This document shows positions 22,059 to 34,418 of a stretch of DNA of 64,000 bases, one piece after another. Below the pieces are notes generated by a model. It saw only the letters and a list, made by a program, of their open reading frames with translations. It did not search any database and was not told where the DNA came from. Both the position numbers and the translations under genes were made by a program. Each line of letters opens with the position of its first letter. Positions within the stretch are counted from its first letter, which is position 1. Source of the stretch: Stichopus chloronotus (lineage: Eukaryota > Echinodermata > Holothuroidea > Aspidochirotida > Stichopodidae); assembly GCA_021234535.1 (NCBI GenBank), contig CM037848.1, positions 13,559,944-13,623,943 on the forward strand, written 5' to 3'.

Positions 22059-24171
22059 CTGTAAAAAGTAAGAAAGAGAAGACAAAAGGGTCAAATTTTC
22101 TCGAAAACTAAACTTTTCCTGCAGTCTCCTTGCTTCGGTCTGTCTATCACTCTCAAGATTCCCGAAGCAAAACCTCAAAATTGGTCTTTGTTCATAACCA
22201 ACTCGCACTATTTGTGGTAGGAGTCTCCTCAGCGAATCAAATTACCGATTGAAAAAAAAAGGAAAAAAAATAGGGGGGCAAAAGCAGTTTAGTGAGTTAA
22301 TACCCAGAGAACAACACAAACTGGATGGAAGTCCTTGTAAACTAAGGAGTATTTAGCATTCCAGAGATATACGTCACAGACATGCCAACACTCGCTGATA
22401 AATTGTTGGACAGTGTTGGGTTTCCTTCCAAACACTTTTGATTAGGACGGAGGGATTCGGAACGGTCTGTGTGTCACAATACGCGAGAGGTGAACACAAT
22501 CAAAATGCCCGTTGATTGAGTCAGGGGCATAAATGTTACGAGAGTGACATACTCACTGAATTACAACGTCACAATGTCATGTATTGTCCGACGGGTAGAA
22601 GTCAATTAGAGATATTTTTCGAAGGGGGGGGGGGGGGAGTGGTGGTGAAACTTCCTCAATCGAACATTAATGTTTTTATTGTTGTCTTCGTGATAGCCTA
22701 TAGGTTTTGACCTATCGTCTGTAATAACCCTCTACGATGGGTGATGTTTGAGGCATTTTGTGATATGATCCGGTTACAGATTCGGAAAACGATTAAGCAC
22801 ACGTACCGTTTCAAGCGATAGTCAGTATTAGCTGGTTCGGGATTCAAAGGTAGTATATGGTTGGTCATGCTACACAAAATTGTGAATTGCGTCCAGCACG
22901 GCCAACCATGCAAACCACTCTTTTGTTTTTAACGAAAACTGCATCTTGTCTTTCCCTTGTATTTTTAAATATGATGAAACTTTCTTCATGAATCTTTCAC
23001 ACATTACGTCTTGATTGAGTATAATTTATTTCCTTCTTTGTTATCCTCAGTAAACTCATTACGTGATACATGCCACTAGTTGAAGTCGCAAGTGAAACTT
23101 TATAGACGTTTGACAATTTTCACGACTACTGGATGTAGAGTATGACGAATTACATGCTTATTGTGAGCATTTACGAGTAAGGTGAGACTTAAGAACCTCT
23201 TCAAAATCCCCAGAATTTATTGATAAAAACTAAATTTGCCGCTTTGAGGATTGTCCCTGGTTACATAGGAAGGGACTACCAGAGAGATGGATGTGTCAAA
23301 CCATGCTGCTCCATGGTAGAACGGGACATCAGACATCTTAACATCTGATGACGTAATAGTCACTTTTGAGGGGCTCTTGGAGTCACGCGGTAATTTTAGA
23401 TATCTCGATGGTTTTCTGTTGTGGGTGTGAAGTAACTATTTGAGTCATAATTAGTGTGTAATGTACATTTGGATTGAAGGTCCTAAACGGTATAGGCTTG
23501 ATAAAAGGTTATTCACTTCAAAATGGAATGAATCTAACCTAACAAGGTCAAACATGAAAGCCTGACGGAACCAGAGCATGACGGAGGACAAATCAAAACA
23601 AAGCCCAGGAGAATGCCTCGTCCAGTGACTCGGGGCAGGGTAAAAAACGGGCAAATCAAAAGGACTATGGGCTACTATTACTTAATCTCTTTGTACGATT
23701 TCTGTTCTAATTACTTGATCTCCCCCTTTGAGGAATTCATAGATCTATAGATCAGACGATTGCGAGGAAAGCAAGTGGATCCCATGGTAACCGAAGGTTG
23801 TAAAAGAAGAATTCCGAAGTCAATATCGAAAAAAAGGAAAGAAAAAGGAACAAAAAGATAGTATGAAAGGCATAGTTTCATTCAGAATGTTCGAGACGAA
23901 AAAAAAATTGATCAAACATTTCACTGTAGCTTAATTTTGCTGCTGGGTGGTTGTAAACGGAGAGTAAACAAATCTTATGAGCATGCGCAGAATGCATTGA
24001 CGACTTGAGCACCTTCCGCAATTTCTAACTCTCTAACTCTTCTAAACTCGTGGTCCCCGGTCCCTTGAAATATACTCTGATAACATGACAGTGAGTAGAC
24101 ACGTTTGTTTGGATTTCGCAATGTTATGTCAGTGATGTGAACTCAAGGATTTCGTTTCTTCAGTTTACACA

Positions 24172-24800
24172 GGTCGAAATTCCGAGGGGGCATTAACCCG
24201 TAGGGTCGTTCTCCCCATTCGAGTAAGGGTCGTTACTTCGAAGGGAACTGACGGTCATTATTCCGACTGGTCGTTCTGCTTAATTAGGTTAGGGGATCGT
24301 GTCAGAGTTTAAGAATTAAATTTAAATCAAGAACCAGTAAGTGACGCAATATTGTGACCCATGGGATATTTAATGAACCTGTGGGGCATGTGTTTAAACC
24401 AATGGGACCATCGTGTAAACACTGTTTTTGAACTGATGTATCTTAACAATGATTTCATTCCTGGACATCAAAACTGAATTGTGGGGACCCACGGTTGAAA
24501 GAAGGAGACTAAAATGAAACAATTATGAGGACATTTTCTGCAAAGGTAGATTAAGTCCGACGTGATGCCGTCATGATCAGTTCGGAATATCGGAATAACG
24601 ACCCCTCGAAATAATGACCCTTGTGTTCAAGTCGGAATAACCACACTTGGGAGACCCACGACCCTTATGCTCACTTCGGGATGATACTGACGCTTCGGTG
24701 AAACAAATTTTCAAAAAAAAAACAAAACAAAACCGGCATGAATGCTGAATTCCGATTACCGACCCTCCCAAATAACAAGTGTTCGGCTAAACGAGGCGAC
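24172..24800. repeat. degenerate repeat region built on GTCGTTATTCCGA
   Basis: On the plus strand at 24172-24285, variants of GGGTCGTTATTCCGA recur: GGGTCGTTCTCC, GGGTCGTTACTTCGA, GGTCATTATTCCGA. On the minus strand at 24590-24800 the same motif recurs: GGTCGTTATTCCGA, GGGTCATTATTTCGA, GGTTATTCCGA, GGGTCGGTAATCGGA. The two sets face each other across about 300 bp, like the arms of an old foldback or TIR element with repeated termini. Boundaries are approximate. Confidence 0.6.
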
Positions 24801-27800
24801 CCGAACTCACAAGTCGTCAATATCACTGACGTTAATAGTGCACAACCACAAAACACTCTCTTAATTGTTCCTTGATTTGCAAGTAATTGTTCTGAAATAA
24901 TCAATCCCTGAAGATCTCATAAGTTCATCTAACTTCACAGCGAACAAAGCGTTCATGAGGGGGGGGGGGGGCAGAAAGATGTTTTTTAAGATGGTATGCC
25001 CCTTTAAAGAGTAAAGATGTCCTAATAACAAACCGTATGGATTCAATTAAGAAAGACAAAAATTCGATCGCTGTAGAACGACATTACAGGTAAAGTGGTC
25101 GGGCAGGTTAGGCATGTCATAGTAACACTTCGATGGGTTAAAAGAGCCTGAAGAGGTGCACGGTCGAGGGAGGCACTTAACCACAGATTTCAAACAAGAG
25201 TAACTGTCCGTAAGATATGACAAGAAAATCAAATTCTGTCAAAAAATTGAGACAATACGAAGGAAAAAGTGCAGCGAAAATACTTTTTTTTTCTTTGGAA
25301 GGAGTTTGGCAGTGAGGATGTCTGAAAACCAAAAACAATTATCGAAGCGAATAGAAAATAGGACTGCAGAAGGGGTGAAGAACTGTTGAAAAATGTGGCC
25401 TTGAGGGGATATAACGATTATACATGTGAACAATAACGTATGACTTGTACTTGAAGAGGGTGCTTAACCAGGACATTCATCCATGTAATGACCTCAGCCT
25501 AGCAGAGGGTGTAAAGGCTTAAAGTGATTACGTGTGTACTGAAAAACCAAGAAGATAAGATTATGTTTGATCTTAACTTTTTCTTTATGTTTAAATGTAC
25601 ATATGAGGTTGTACATGAACGGACTATGTCTTTCAATGAAGGAAAATGACAGTAACTACTTCGAAAAGCAACGGGATTGGCATAAAAACAGTAAAAAACA
25701 GAAATCATACTTGAAAATTAACGGTTCTTTCTATAACCGCCTACATAATGAATATGCAACAGTACAAGTCTCAGTAGTGTATCAAAAACATACTACTCAA
25801 GTCGTCCCTCCTTGGTAGGTATCGGGAATTGTAGTATTTGGTGAAAGGAGACACTGTACTTACAAATAACCTACGAACTGAACACAACCTTGCCCGCGGC
25901 GTCAGTGATTCTGAGTTGTTAACTGAATATTCAACACTAGTGTACTTCTCATTGGCTTGCTCAAAGAAGCACACCGTTGATTTGAATGAAAACTGTCAAC
26001 CACTGCATTATCGTATTCTATACGTTTTGTCGTTATGTCAGAAGAATTTGAAATCATATGGCAAAATTAACCAACTGAAACCTATTTATTTACCCAGATT
26101 GTCTGAATGGTGTAACTAAAAGCCTTATCAAACTTTTGGAGATGAAATTTCAATGTTTTTACTTTTTGCCTACGCACGCAATCCCTTTAAGTTTGCACCT
26201 CTAATGGGAGCAGACTTTTTCGATCAATTAACACAGAGAGACAATAGCAAAATGGACGAAAACGTGGTGTTTCCAGTTGAAATTTGTCAAACATTTCAAA
26301 AAATATATGCCGCAAGAAAAAATATATATTCAAATGGTTCAGTTCCCATCTTGTTCACAGTATAATTTCTAGGGCTGAAACTTTTTGCAATGCAATTATT
26401 ACATAACTCATATGTGTTGGCTAACGGTAAATCATCATGCCTGTAGTTATTAGTGTTAATGCATAATAGTCAGAATGAGAAAGACTATTATTAATCTTCT
26501 TCCAAATATGAACCATGAACGTATATCCTGCAAATAATACAAGTTTGGCTACTTTATCGCAGAAATTTATGACCAAAAGCTGTCTTGGTCAACAGAGAAC
26601 ACACAAAAGAGAGACAGAGGGGGAAGGGGAAGGTTTGGATAGATGAAGGACATCGTTTTACCCCTAAAACAATGTGAGGTACTTTATTTAATCACAAAAG
26701 ACTCAAAATCCTTGCAAACACAAAGATGTATTAAATTTACTGGCAATGTCCACACACGTGATGGCCACGTAAGGTTATGTAGCTTATTGAATGGTCACTG
26801 AAATTGCCTCCTTAAAAACAAAACACAAATGTGTTGTGATACGTCGTAAGACAGAACGTTAAATTGTAACTTACGTACAGTAGTTTTCGAGTCAAAGACG
26901 GACCGCCAAAATGGCGGAAATAAGTTGTTACAACGAGTCTTGGTGACGATAAACCTCTACTAGTTTGATGGACTGTCCGGTTATTACCGTAGATACCACT
27001 GCTTTGAAGTGAGTACAAATGAGTCCACCAGCTTTTTTCAAATGTACCGTGGGTCACTGTGCTGTATGCTCAAGCAGGCATCCCTATTAAGCTGCTGTCG
27101 GGTCGCAACAATCACGTCACAACGGAACCCCTCTTGGGACCGCTTCGAGACAGGAATGCAAGAATTTGGAAAATAACAATTGAATAAACAGATACCACTC
27201 TCTATTGTTCTCTGGTATGTTGAGGAGAACGCTCAATGGGCAAAAAGTGGTACACATTGCTCAGAATGAATCCCTTTCTCATGTTTGTTTTGGCATTTTC
27301 GCTATCTCAGTGAAAAAAAAAAAAACCTGGCAGACGAGTTTATGTCTTAAGGTAATGATTCCCTCTGCTGAGTTTTATGTGGCACGCCATTTGTGACAAT
27401 AATGGATAACGAGAATAATAACGCCAGTTGATTGTGAAGGTAAGCAATTTAGTCTGATGACGGGCTGTATTGAGGCAGATGATGAGATCTGTTAACGGTT
27501 GATCCATTGAAAATGATATAAAGTGAACTCGAGTTAAGTGAAATCTTTTGTTAACGATGTCCTTTATCGATGACAGTATTACTTCTAATTACAAGTCCCG
27601 AATCATGTTATGTGTACACCTTGGGATGCCGCCTCCCTGTTTTGTGTATGCGATTCTCCATATTGTTAGCGTATCAGAAAGGACCCTAACATTGGAATTC
27701 CGTTCTGATACTTGAAGGATGCATAGCCGTAGACCGCGGGGTGTATAAGTGGGTGTGTCTCGGTGGGGGGTTGGAGGACCCGCCTTTCTTTAACACATGC

Positions 27801-27859
27801 ACGTCAATTATGAAAATAGTGTTGGGAAACGTGTACACGTATTTCAATGTAACACTGTT

Positions 27860-27892
27860 TGTGTGTGTGTGAGCGTGTGTGTGTGTGTGTGC
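27860..27892. repeat. (GT)n microsatellite
   Basis: A GT dinucleotide run with one GAGC interruption. Intronic. Confidence 0.88.
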
Positions 27893-28137
27893 AAGGTGAT
27901 ACTCAGATTTCATTTGCTGCGAACACTTCGGGGGTTGTTGCCATTCGCAATGGGCCGAGAACAAACTTTGCACATTGGGCACAATTCGAAACAATGGATA
28001 TTCCTTTGTCCGTCCTTTTCTTAGAAAAATAACAAAGCAACGGTTAGACAGATTTGAGAAAAAATGTAGCGAAACCCACTAATAACTCGGGCACACTCAA
28101 TGATTTCACTCTTTAGAGGTCTCAAGAAACCTATTCG

Positions 28138-28178
28138 ACATGGCAACCCCTCCCCTACATGGCAACCCCCTCCCCACC
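28138..28178. repeat. short tandem duplication, about 20 bp
   Basis: ACATGGCAACCCCTCCCCT occurs twice in direct succession, the second copy with one extra C. Intronic. Confidence 0.75.
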
Positions 28179-29496
28179 TACACAGCGAGAATGAAGTCAT
28201 TTAGTGTTTACAGCTCAATCAGTTCAGACAACCCCCTGATCAGTTACTACAGTAATGATCTGTGGACGGCATTCATCACTGGAGACGTATAATACCGTCG
28301 AGCAAGCAGACTGGACTGAAGAAACACCTATCCACTTAATTTTACGACTAGGGTTAAGTATTTGGGTCGGCGGTTACACAGCGTCCAGTGCTTGCTACAC
28401 TACATACGTTGTGAATGTAACACTGCCGTTGTGCATGTTTACAAAGTGGCGAACTCAGCCGCAATCATCGCAAATCGATAAAAATTAAAAACGGGAAACA
28501 TAATAGACTCTGCATTCCGAAGCACATGCGTTAACATTACAAGCTTATTTGCAAAATAGTAAACAGAGTTATAACGTGAAATTAAAGCGGCTTAATTGAA
28601 AAGAATTCCAAAAGTCTCCAAGTTGTTTGTACGGTTGTAATTGACCATAATTGGGCCACCTGCCGGTTTTTAATCAAGCCATGACCTCACTCAAGGTCGC
28701 GGAAAACTTTACTAAGCAGACAAACGGTATATTAGTGGTAAAAGTAACCAGAAATGGAGTGACGCATATTGCTGGACCATCGATAAAAGACTTGTTGCAC
28801 AATAAATGCAATGATACAGATGCAAATTCTCCTCTTTTTTATCTTCCTTTTCTCTTTATCTGTAGAACACAGCAAACGGTAGAAACCTAATAATGCTATC
28901 GAACGAAAGTGCAGTCGTGATGACAAAGCGAGGTCAATATTGGTGGTGTCGTGACTTTTGGAGGCGTGGAGATGTAAAGAATTTGGAAGACGCAATGTTC
29001 ATCGGCATACACTTTCAACATTCTGGGGCTCCAAATGTTCTAGTTGTTTTTCTCCAAGCATTATTATATGTTACTATACAAAGAAGATCTTTGTCTCGGT
29101 TAAAATCGGTGGACTGGTTATGTTAATGAGTAGGTGTAGGCGGGTGTACTTAGTACACGAGTAAAATCCTCCACATAAATATGATGTACCCATGGATCCG
29201 ACAGGTATGGGAAAAAATATATATATTCGATTACAATTTGTGGGAATCGACGAAAGCCCAACTAATCGATACGGGAGAACTATTTCTTGACATGCCTCTT
29301 TTTTTTTGTGTGAAGTATTTATGTGCAAGGAATCTTTCCCCGTTGATATGGTTTCATCGACTGTGTATAAACCAGGCTTACGAAGTGCCACGTGACGAAA
29401 TCATGTTGATGTAATTCTCTCACTTACCGCCGTCTGATTAAGGGAAGGGGACAACTGTATAGGGAGGTGTCTCCTCCTTTAACAGCATCTTGATCA

Positions 29497-29600
29497 TCTA
29501 TCTATTTACCGGTATTTATGTATTTACCGGTATTTATTTACTTATTTATTTATCTACCGGTATTGATTGATTGACTGTTTGATTTATTTATTTGTTTATG
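29497..29600. repeat. TTTA-rich repeat with three TACCGGTATT copies
   Basis: A simple TTTA-type stretch in which the palindrome-containing word TACCGGTATT recurs three times in about 60 bp, fading into GATTGATTGACTG and TTTATTTATTTG. Confidence 0.8.
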
Positions 29601-31016
29601 GTTCAGAAGAAGTCTATACAGGAGCCCCAAATTGGTGAAAGACTTATCGTGAGCTCCCGACAAATTTGTAAATCATAAATGATCAACAGTAATGCAAGAA
29701 TAGAGTATATGCTTTTCGTATGCGAAATATTGGCGTCCCGTATACCTGACACAGGTCTCCAACGATCTATATCATTGTAAGTGATAGAGATACCACTTAT
29801 ATATGGAGTCGAGATACGATTTCATTTTTACTTGTCATGAAAAAAAAAAAATTGACATCGTTTTTTACACATGAAATCTGAGATTGCAGGTAAAGTGACG
29901 GTCATGACAATTTTAGATAATTTATTCAGTTAACGGAATAATTGCTTGACTTTGCTGTGAAGGGCTATTCCAGTGGAAACTGGCAACCACTTATTAAGAT
30001 CCATCCCCTTTACATTTTTTTGACTCTAACTCCTACACACGCCCATGGCACTCACACTTGCTAAGGGCAGTGACAGGTCAAGCAGTCACACATCATAAGG
30101 TATTTGGGTTATGCCAGTCGCAACGTCCTTTGGTATTAGTACCCTAAGGTGTCTTTCTCTAAAGGGAAAGAGTTTACATGTGTAAGGATAAAGATCTACG
30201 TCAATCACGAAATATAACTAAAACTGCACTTGGTCGTAAATATACAGCATTGCAGGGCACGTTGGACGACTGTCAACATTAACAAGAAATTCTAACAAGC
30301 AAAATCTAGCAGCAGGCATATTAAAAAAATATTCCAAACATGAATACCCGACACTATATACACCAACTGCACAAAAATAAGTATCATAACACCCGTAAGG
30401 AACAGATTCGCCTTCTGTCTCACTGAGCTACAGTGCTAAACAGGATACTTTTGAAAATTGATTACATTCCAGTTCGGAGTTGAATTTTTATACTTTGACT
30501 GAACTGGCACTGTCATGTAATTGATCAATAGGCTCAAGAAACGGAAAAAAAAAAAAAAAATTCTGATGACAATAGTAGTAGGCCTTACGCTTTCCTAAGT
30601 TACGAAAAGAACACAAATCAAACTAACGCCCTCTATTAGAGCGTAAACTGCGTGGCGTCAAAACAATGCATTTACACGTTTCAAGGGGTAAATTCTTGTC
30701 AGACTAATTATCGTAAAGTGGAAATGTTACTTGACCCGCGAACCGTGCATAATAAATCACGGAGATATGAGATTGTTACAAGTTGTTTCTCTCTTCCCGT
30801 TTTGATATTGCAAATATGCGACTGCACTGGCTATAAACAAGATGGTTCACGTTTGGGGTGAGTGATATTGGAATAACTATGGTCAGTTTATTGCAACAGA
30901 ATGTTTTAAGTATGTTCTGAAGACGGTATGTCAGATAAGCCATTTTTTAGCAGAAAAAGTCATCACGTTGTAGAATATAATATTGTAGTTGAACGCACAT
31001 TTGTGATTTTGCATCA

Positions 31017-31085
31017 TTCAGTTTAGTTTACCGGATGCATAATTCAGTTGGTAGAATACCAGTTAAAGGGTTCGACTTCTGGCGG
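31017..31085 (+). repeat. tRNA-like fragment, possible SINE head
   Basis: ATAATTCAGTTGGTAGAATACC (31039 onward) resembles a tRNA A-box region, and GGGTTCGACTTCTGG (31068 onward) resembles the B box, with tRNA-like spacing and order. The acceptor stem does not pair well, so this is not an intact tRNA. A decayed tRNA-derived SINE is the likeliest reading, at low confidence. Confidence 0.35.
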
Positions 31086-31844
31086 AGTCATGCCATATAA
31101 TTGATGAAGAAAAATAAAGGACCTGTTGCCCTCTCGTGTGGTGCTCAGCGTTTCAGAGAGTGGAAAAGTTGTAATGATGTGGTCGGTAAAGACATCAATT
31201 AGCGTACAACGGGCAGTCATGGTGACGTAGTCCCGCGAACTAAGACTCTAGCTTTCTGAATGTGATTATATGTAGACTACATGCAATCAGTATGGCCAGG
31301 GTCGTCGCCCGTACCATTTGGGTGATGCCTGATTGTGTGAACTAGTAAACGAGGCTCACCCTTACTCCACGAAATCTACTTTTTTTTTCACTCGGCCATA
31401 TTTATATTCATTCATTTTTCCCCCCCTCCCTTTTGTGTATTATTCTATTCATCCGTACTGAGTGTTCGTCCCGTACGATAGACCAGCCGTGCCGGTCGAA
31501 AAAGAGCTAGTGCCTGTTGAAGTGTGATCTGTATGTGGGCAGTAAGCCCCTGTTGTAGGCCACCAAAGGAAGTGTGTGACAGCCACGGCGGAAATAGAGG
31601 GCGGTATATACATATATTCCATACACTGATTGTTATTGTTAACAATGACATCGAATCAAATACTGAATCAGATTTATTTCACCTTAGGAATGTACAGACG
31701 GTATTTCAGTCAAAGAATCACTAAGAAGGAAGATGAATAGCAACCTTTTGTCAGATTAACCGTCGAGTAAACGGTATATTTTTTCAGGATGCAATCGGGA
31801 AGATCAAAATCTCCAACTGGGGGGTCAACTTGAAGGGACTCTAC

Positions 31845-31852
31845 AGCCAAAC
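31845..31852. repeat. left target-site duplication of the P-like transposon
   Basis: AGCCAAAC immediately precedes the left terminal repeat and recurs exactly after the right one (34411-34418). Confidence 0.9.
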
Positions 31853-32266
31853 TAGAGTACCTTTATAGGGAGAGTAGCGACATTGACGTTCCAAAAATTA
31901 CAGGTCATGTGACTACAGGAGCCATTTTGTTTCCAAAAAGTTTTGGCCGCACGCAGTCAATGGTAGCGACTACACATAAACTTTCCAGTTCTCCAAGAAA
32001 AGGACGGGTTGTTGTGCATTTAGTTGCCACAATCGGTTCCAGAAAGGGTTTAGGATGTACAGATTCCCCACAAATACTAACAGAAGAAAGATTTGGGAGA
32101 ATAAAGTCAGCCGTGTCAATTGAAAACCAACCAACGTCGTTTGTCTGCCATGTAACGTTAGAACTAAGTTATAGGTGGTAGACTCAACGCCCAGGGGCAT
32201 AGACTACTAACGTACTGTGAATAGGACGAAAAGGGTAGCTAGGCCTAACTTTAGGCTCGTCTGTGT

Positions 32267-32295
32267 TAGGGTTCCTTCTCTATAAAGGAACCCTA
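32267..32295. repeat. perfect hairpin inside the P-like transposon
   Basis: Arms TAGGGTTCCTT (32267-32277) and AAGGAACCCTA (32285-32295) are perfectly complementary around a 7-base loop. It lies upstream of the transposase remnant. Its function is unknown. Confidence 0.85.
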
Positions 32296-32404
32296 GTCTG
32301 TGTAGGACGGGATAAACCGTCGCCTAGCCTTTATCTGGCAAAGTAAGTTGGATTACTAAAATTCATTGGATTGGGTAACCAACTAAACTGCTATTCTGTA
32401 TCAG

Positions 32405-32833
32405 TTGCTGAATGCTGGGAACAAATTTCTCCGCACATCTCGACTTACTCAGAACTGCGTAGAGAATTTATCGGTATTAATCGGTAGTGCACAGCTCCTC
32501 GCTCTCAAGCAAGCAGGAAGCTATGACCAAGATGATGGAGAGTTTTTGGCAGAGTTCTTCAACCAGAATTTGCAGATGCCACAACAAAAGCCAGAAATTC
32601 CTGAACCTTGCTTATCAGATGAGGAGCTTTTCTCAAACCTTCCCCAAGTCGAACTTGACAGTTTTTATAACCTTGCTGGGCACTGTCTTAATTCAGTCAA
32701 GAAAAATGAGAAGACTTGTGACGAATGTTTGCATGAGCTAGGTTACCGGTGGACATCAGGATGGGCCACATCAGGCAGCTACGCTCACCCTTTTGAGAGA
32801 GCACAGATAAGGTTGTTTGCAGCATGTGTCTGA
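32405..32833 (+). pseudogene. P-element/THAP9-like transposase remnant (C-terminal part)
   Basis: A 142-codon open segment with NKFLRTSRLTQNCVENL, which resembles the conserved (T)xRLxQDxLENLF segment of P-element and THAP9 transposases. After it come LDSFYNLAGHCLNSVKK and a CDECLHEL Cys pair, as in the C-terminal part of that family. The ATG is probably not a true start: a splice-like TATCAG precedes LLNAG. The frame breaks near 32822, and similar sequence continues in other frames (HVSEKAFNMLVKVETLF, then KEISLRDPTSK) to about 32950, interrupted by stops. A complete transposase of this family is several hundred residues long, so this is a truncated, frameshifted relic that cannot encode active enzyme. 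Family assignment is from motif memory. Confidence 0.6.
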
Positions 32834-34410
32834 AAAAGCCTTTAACATGCTGGTTAAAGTGGAGACTCTGTTCAGGGGCAAGTAAAGAAATCTCATTAAG
32901 GGACCCAACATCAAAGATGTTCTCGTCATTGAAGCAGAACGACTGACCAAAGATATCAAGATCTCTCCCTGCCTCAGTCTCAAACATAATCTCATTAGTA
33001 AATTCATCAATGTTCCCTTGCACTTTTTCTCCCCCCCCCCCCACCAAAAAAAAAAAAAGAAATTAGGAACTGTTGAAGGAATCAGCAAGACTGAAGAGAC
33101 ATGGTGAACTTGTCAGCAAGAGTATGACTATGGGTACACTAGCTAAGAAAGTGAAATGACTCTTGAAGTGTCTCTTTTTTTTCAATTTTTCTCAAGTTTT
33201 GTGTTCACTCATCATTTTTTTTTTTGTTCGCTGTTTCACCCTTGGTTGTAATTTAGTATGTACAGAAATAGTTAATAATGCTGGCATTTGCGTAAACTTC
33301 AAATACCTTTATGATTCACCTCAATAACCTACCTTTCAGATCAAAGTCTCCCCAAGGGCTTTTTTCGACGTCTTTCTACGTTTCATACGGTGTATGCTGT
33401 CAAAATTTCTAATGTTTGCTGTCAATTTGATAAAAGTGTACCTACAGTCAAAAACCCAAAATTAAAGACCATTAAGAATGAATTGTAACAGGCTAACTCC
33501 CATCTTCATAGGGCATTCCTGAGCTGAGATACAAAATGTTGAAGTTTATTCACTCAAACTGAAATGTTGTGTAGGAATCAAGTTACACAGGATTAAGAAC
33601 TGCAGTTTTATATTCTCCTTCAAACTAGTTATTCATAATTACCTTTCATGCAATACTTTCTAATATGTTATGACAATCGGGCCCAGGACCCAATGTTTCA
33701 AGAACTCTAAAATAAAGCTCTGATTCTAGACAAGATTCAATGGTGAACATGAACAACAGTTTTGTATATTTCTTCAAATGCTTTATCCGTAGATACCTCA
33801 CATGTCATACTTCGTATTACTTCGAGATTGGTGGGACCGGGATCCAAGGGCCCAGCCCAAACTAGGGAGAGGGTTCTTAAACTAGTACAATGTAGTCTAA
33901 ATGTTTCTATCACAAATTTTCCAGCCAAATGAGTTCACCTGAACTTAACTGACCTTTCGGGCCTTCGTTGAGGCCAAGGGGCATCTTCCCATTTGCAGCC
34001 CCTGCCCCCCCCCCTTTGTTCTCCTCCTTGTACCCCGAGGGATCTTCGGCGAATAATGTTTTGTCTCCCCCTGACGTGGTACCAATATCAATTCTAAACG
34101 TTTGCTTTAAAATCAAGAGTGTACTCCATATGTACCATGCAGTCATCAAAATAGGATGTCTACTCTGGCCTCTTGTGACATTAATTGTCCCCCTCCCGAA
34201 CCCATATCATTGTGAGTGACTCCCCACAGATTTTGTACACGAAACCCCACCCCTCTCGTTCAATAGATACCAGAAATACGACAAAAGGAAACCCGCAACG
34301 CTTAAAAGGCAATCTTCAGCCACGTAGAGTGTGCTCTAGGTATGCAGGAAATGGAAACAAAATGGCGTCCAATTTTAAGTTGTCGCTACTCTCCCTATAA
34401 AGGTACTCTA

Positions 34411-34418
34411 AGCCAAAC
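34411..34418. repeat. right target-site duplication of the P-like transposon
   Basis: AGCCAAAC directly follows the right terminal repeat and is identical to 31845-31852. Confidence 0.9.

Larger units (their letters stand above)
31853..34410 (+). mobile_element. P-superfamily-like DNA transposon, 2,558 bp, coding region decayed
   Basis: Perfect 30-bp terminal inverted repeats lie at 31853-31882 and 34381-34410 (outer end TAGAGTACCTTTATAGGG). An exact 8-bp target duplication (AGCCAAAC) flanks them. A subterminal inverted match (CCATTTTGTTTCC) lies just inside both ends. The interior carries a plus-strand transposase fragment with a P-element/THAP9-like C-terminal motif. Both P and hAT elements make 8-bp duplications, and the TAGAG terminus would also suit hAT, so the superfamily call rests on the protein fragment. 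The intact ends and duplication suggest a fairly recent insertion of an already deleted, non-autonomous copy. Confidence 0.85.

Noticed and set aside
32697..33088. Minus-strand open frames over the transposase remnant
   Set aside because: They are complements of the plus-strand P-like transposase sequence and run through the poly-C/poly-A tract.
31853..34410. hAT assignment for the transposon
   Set aside because: The 8-bp duplication and TAGAG terminus are compatible with hAT, but the SRLTQNCVENL segment fits P/THAP9 transposases better; kept only as an alternative.
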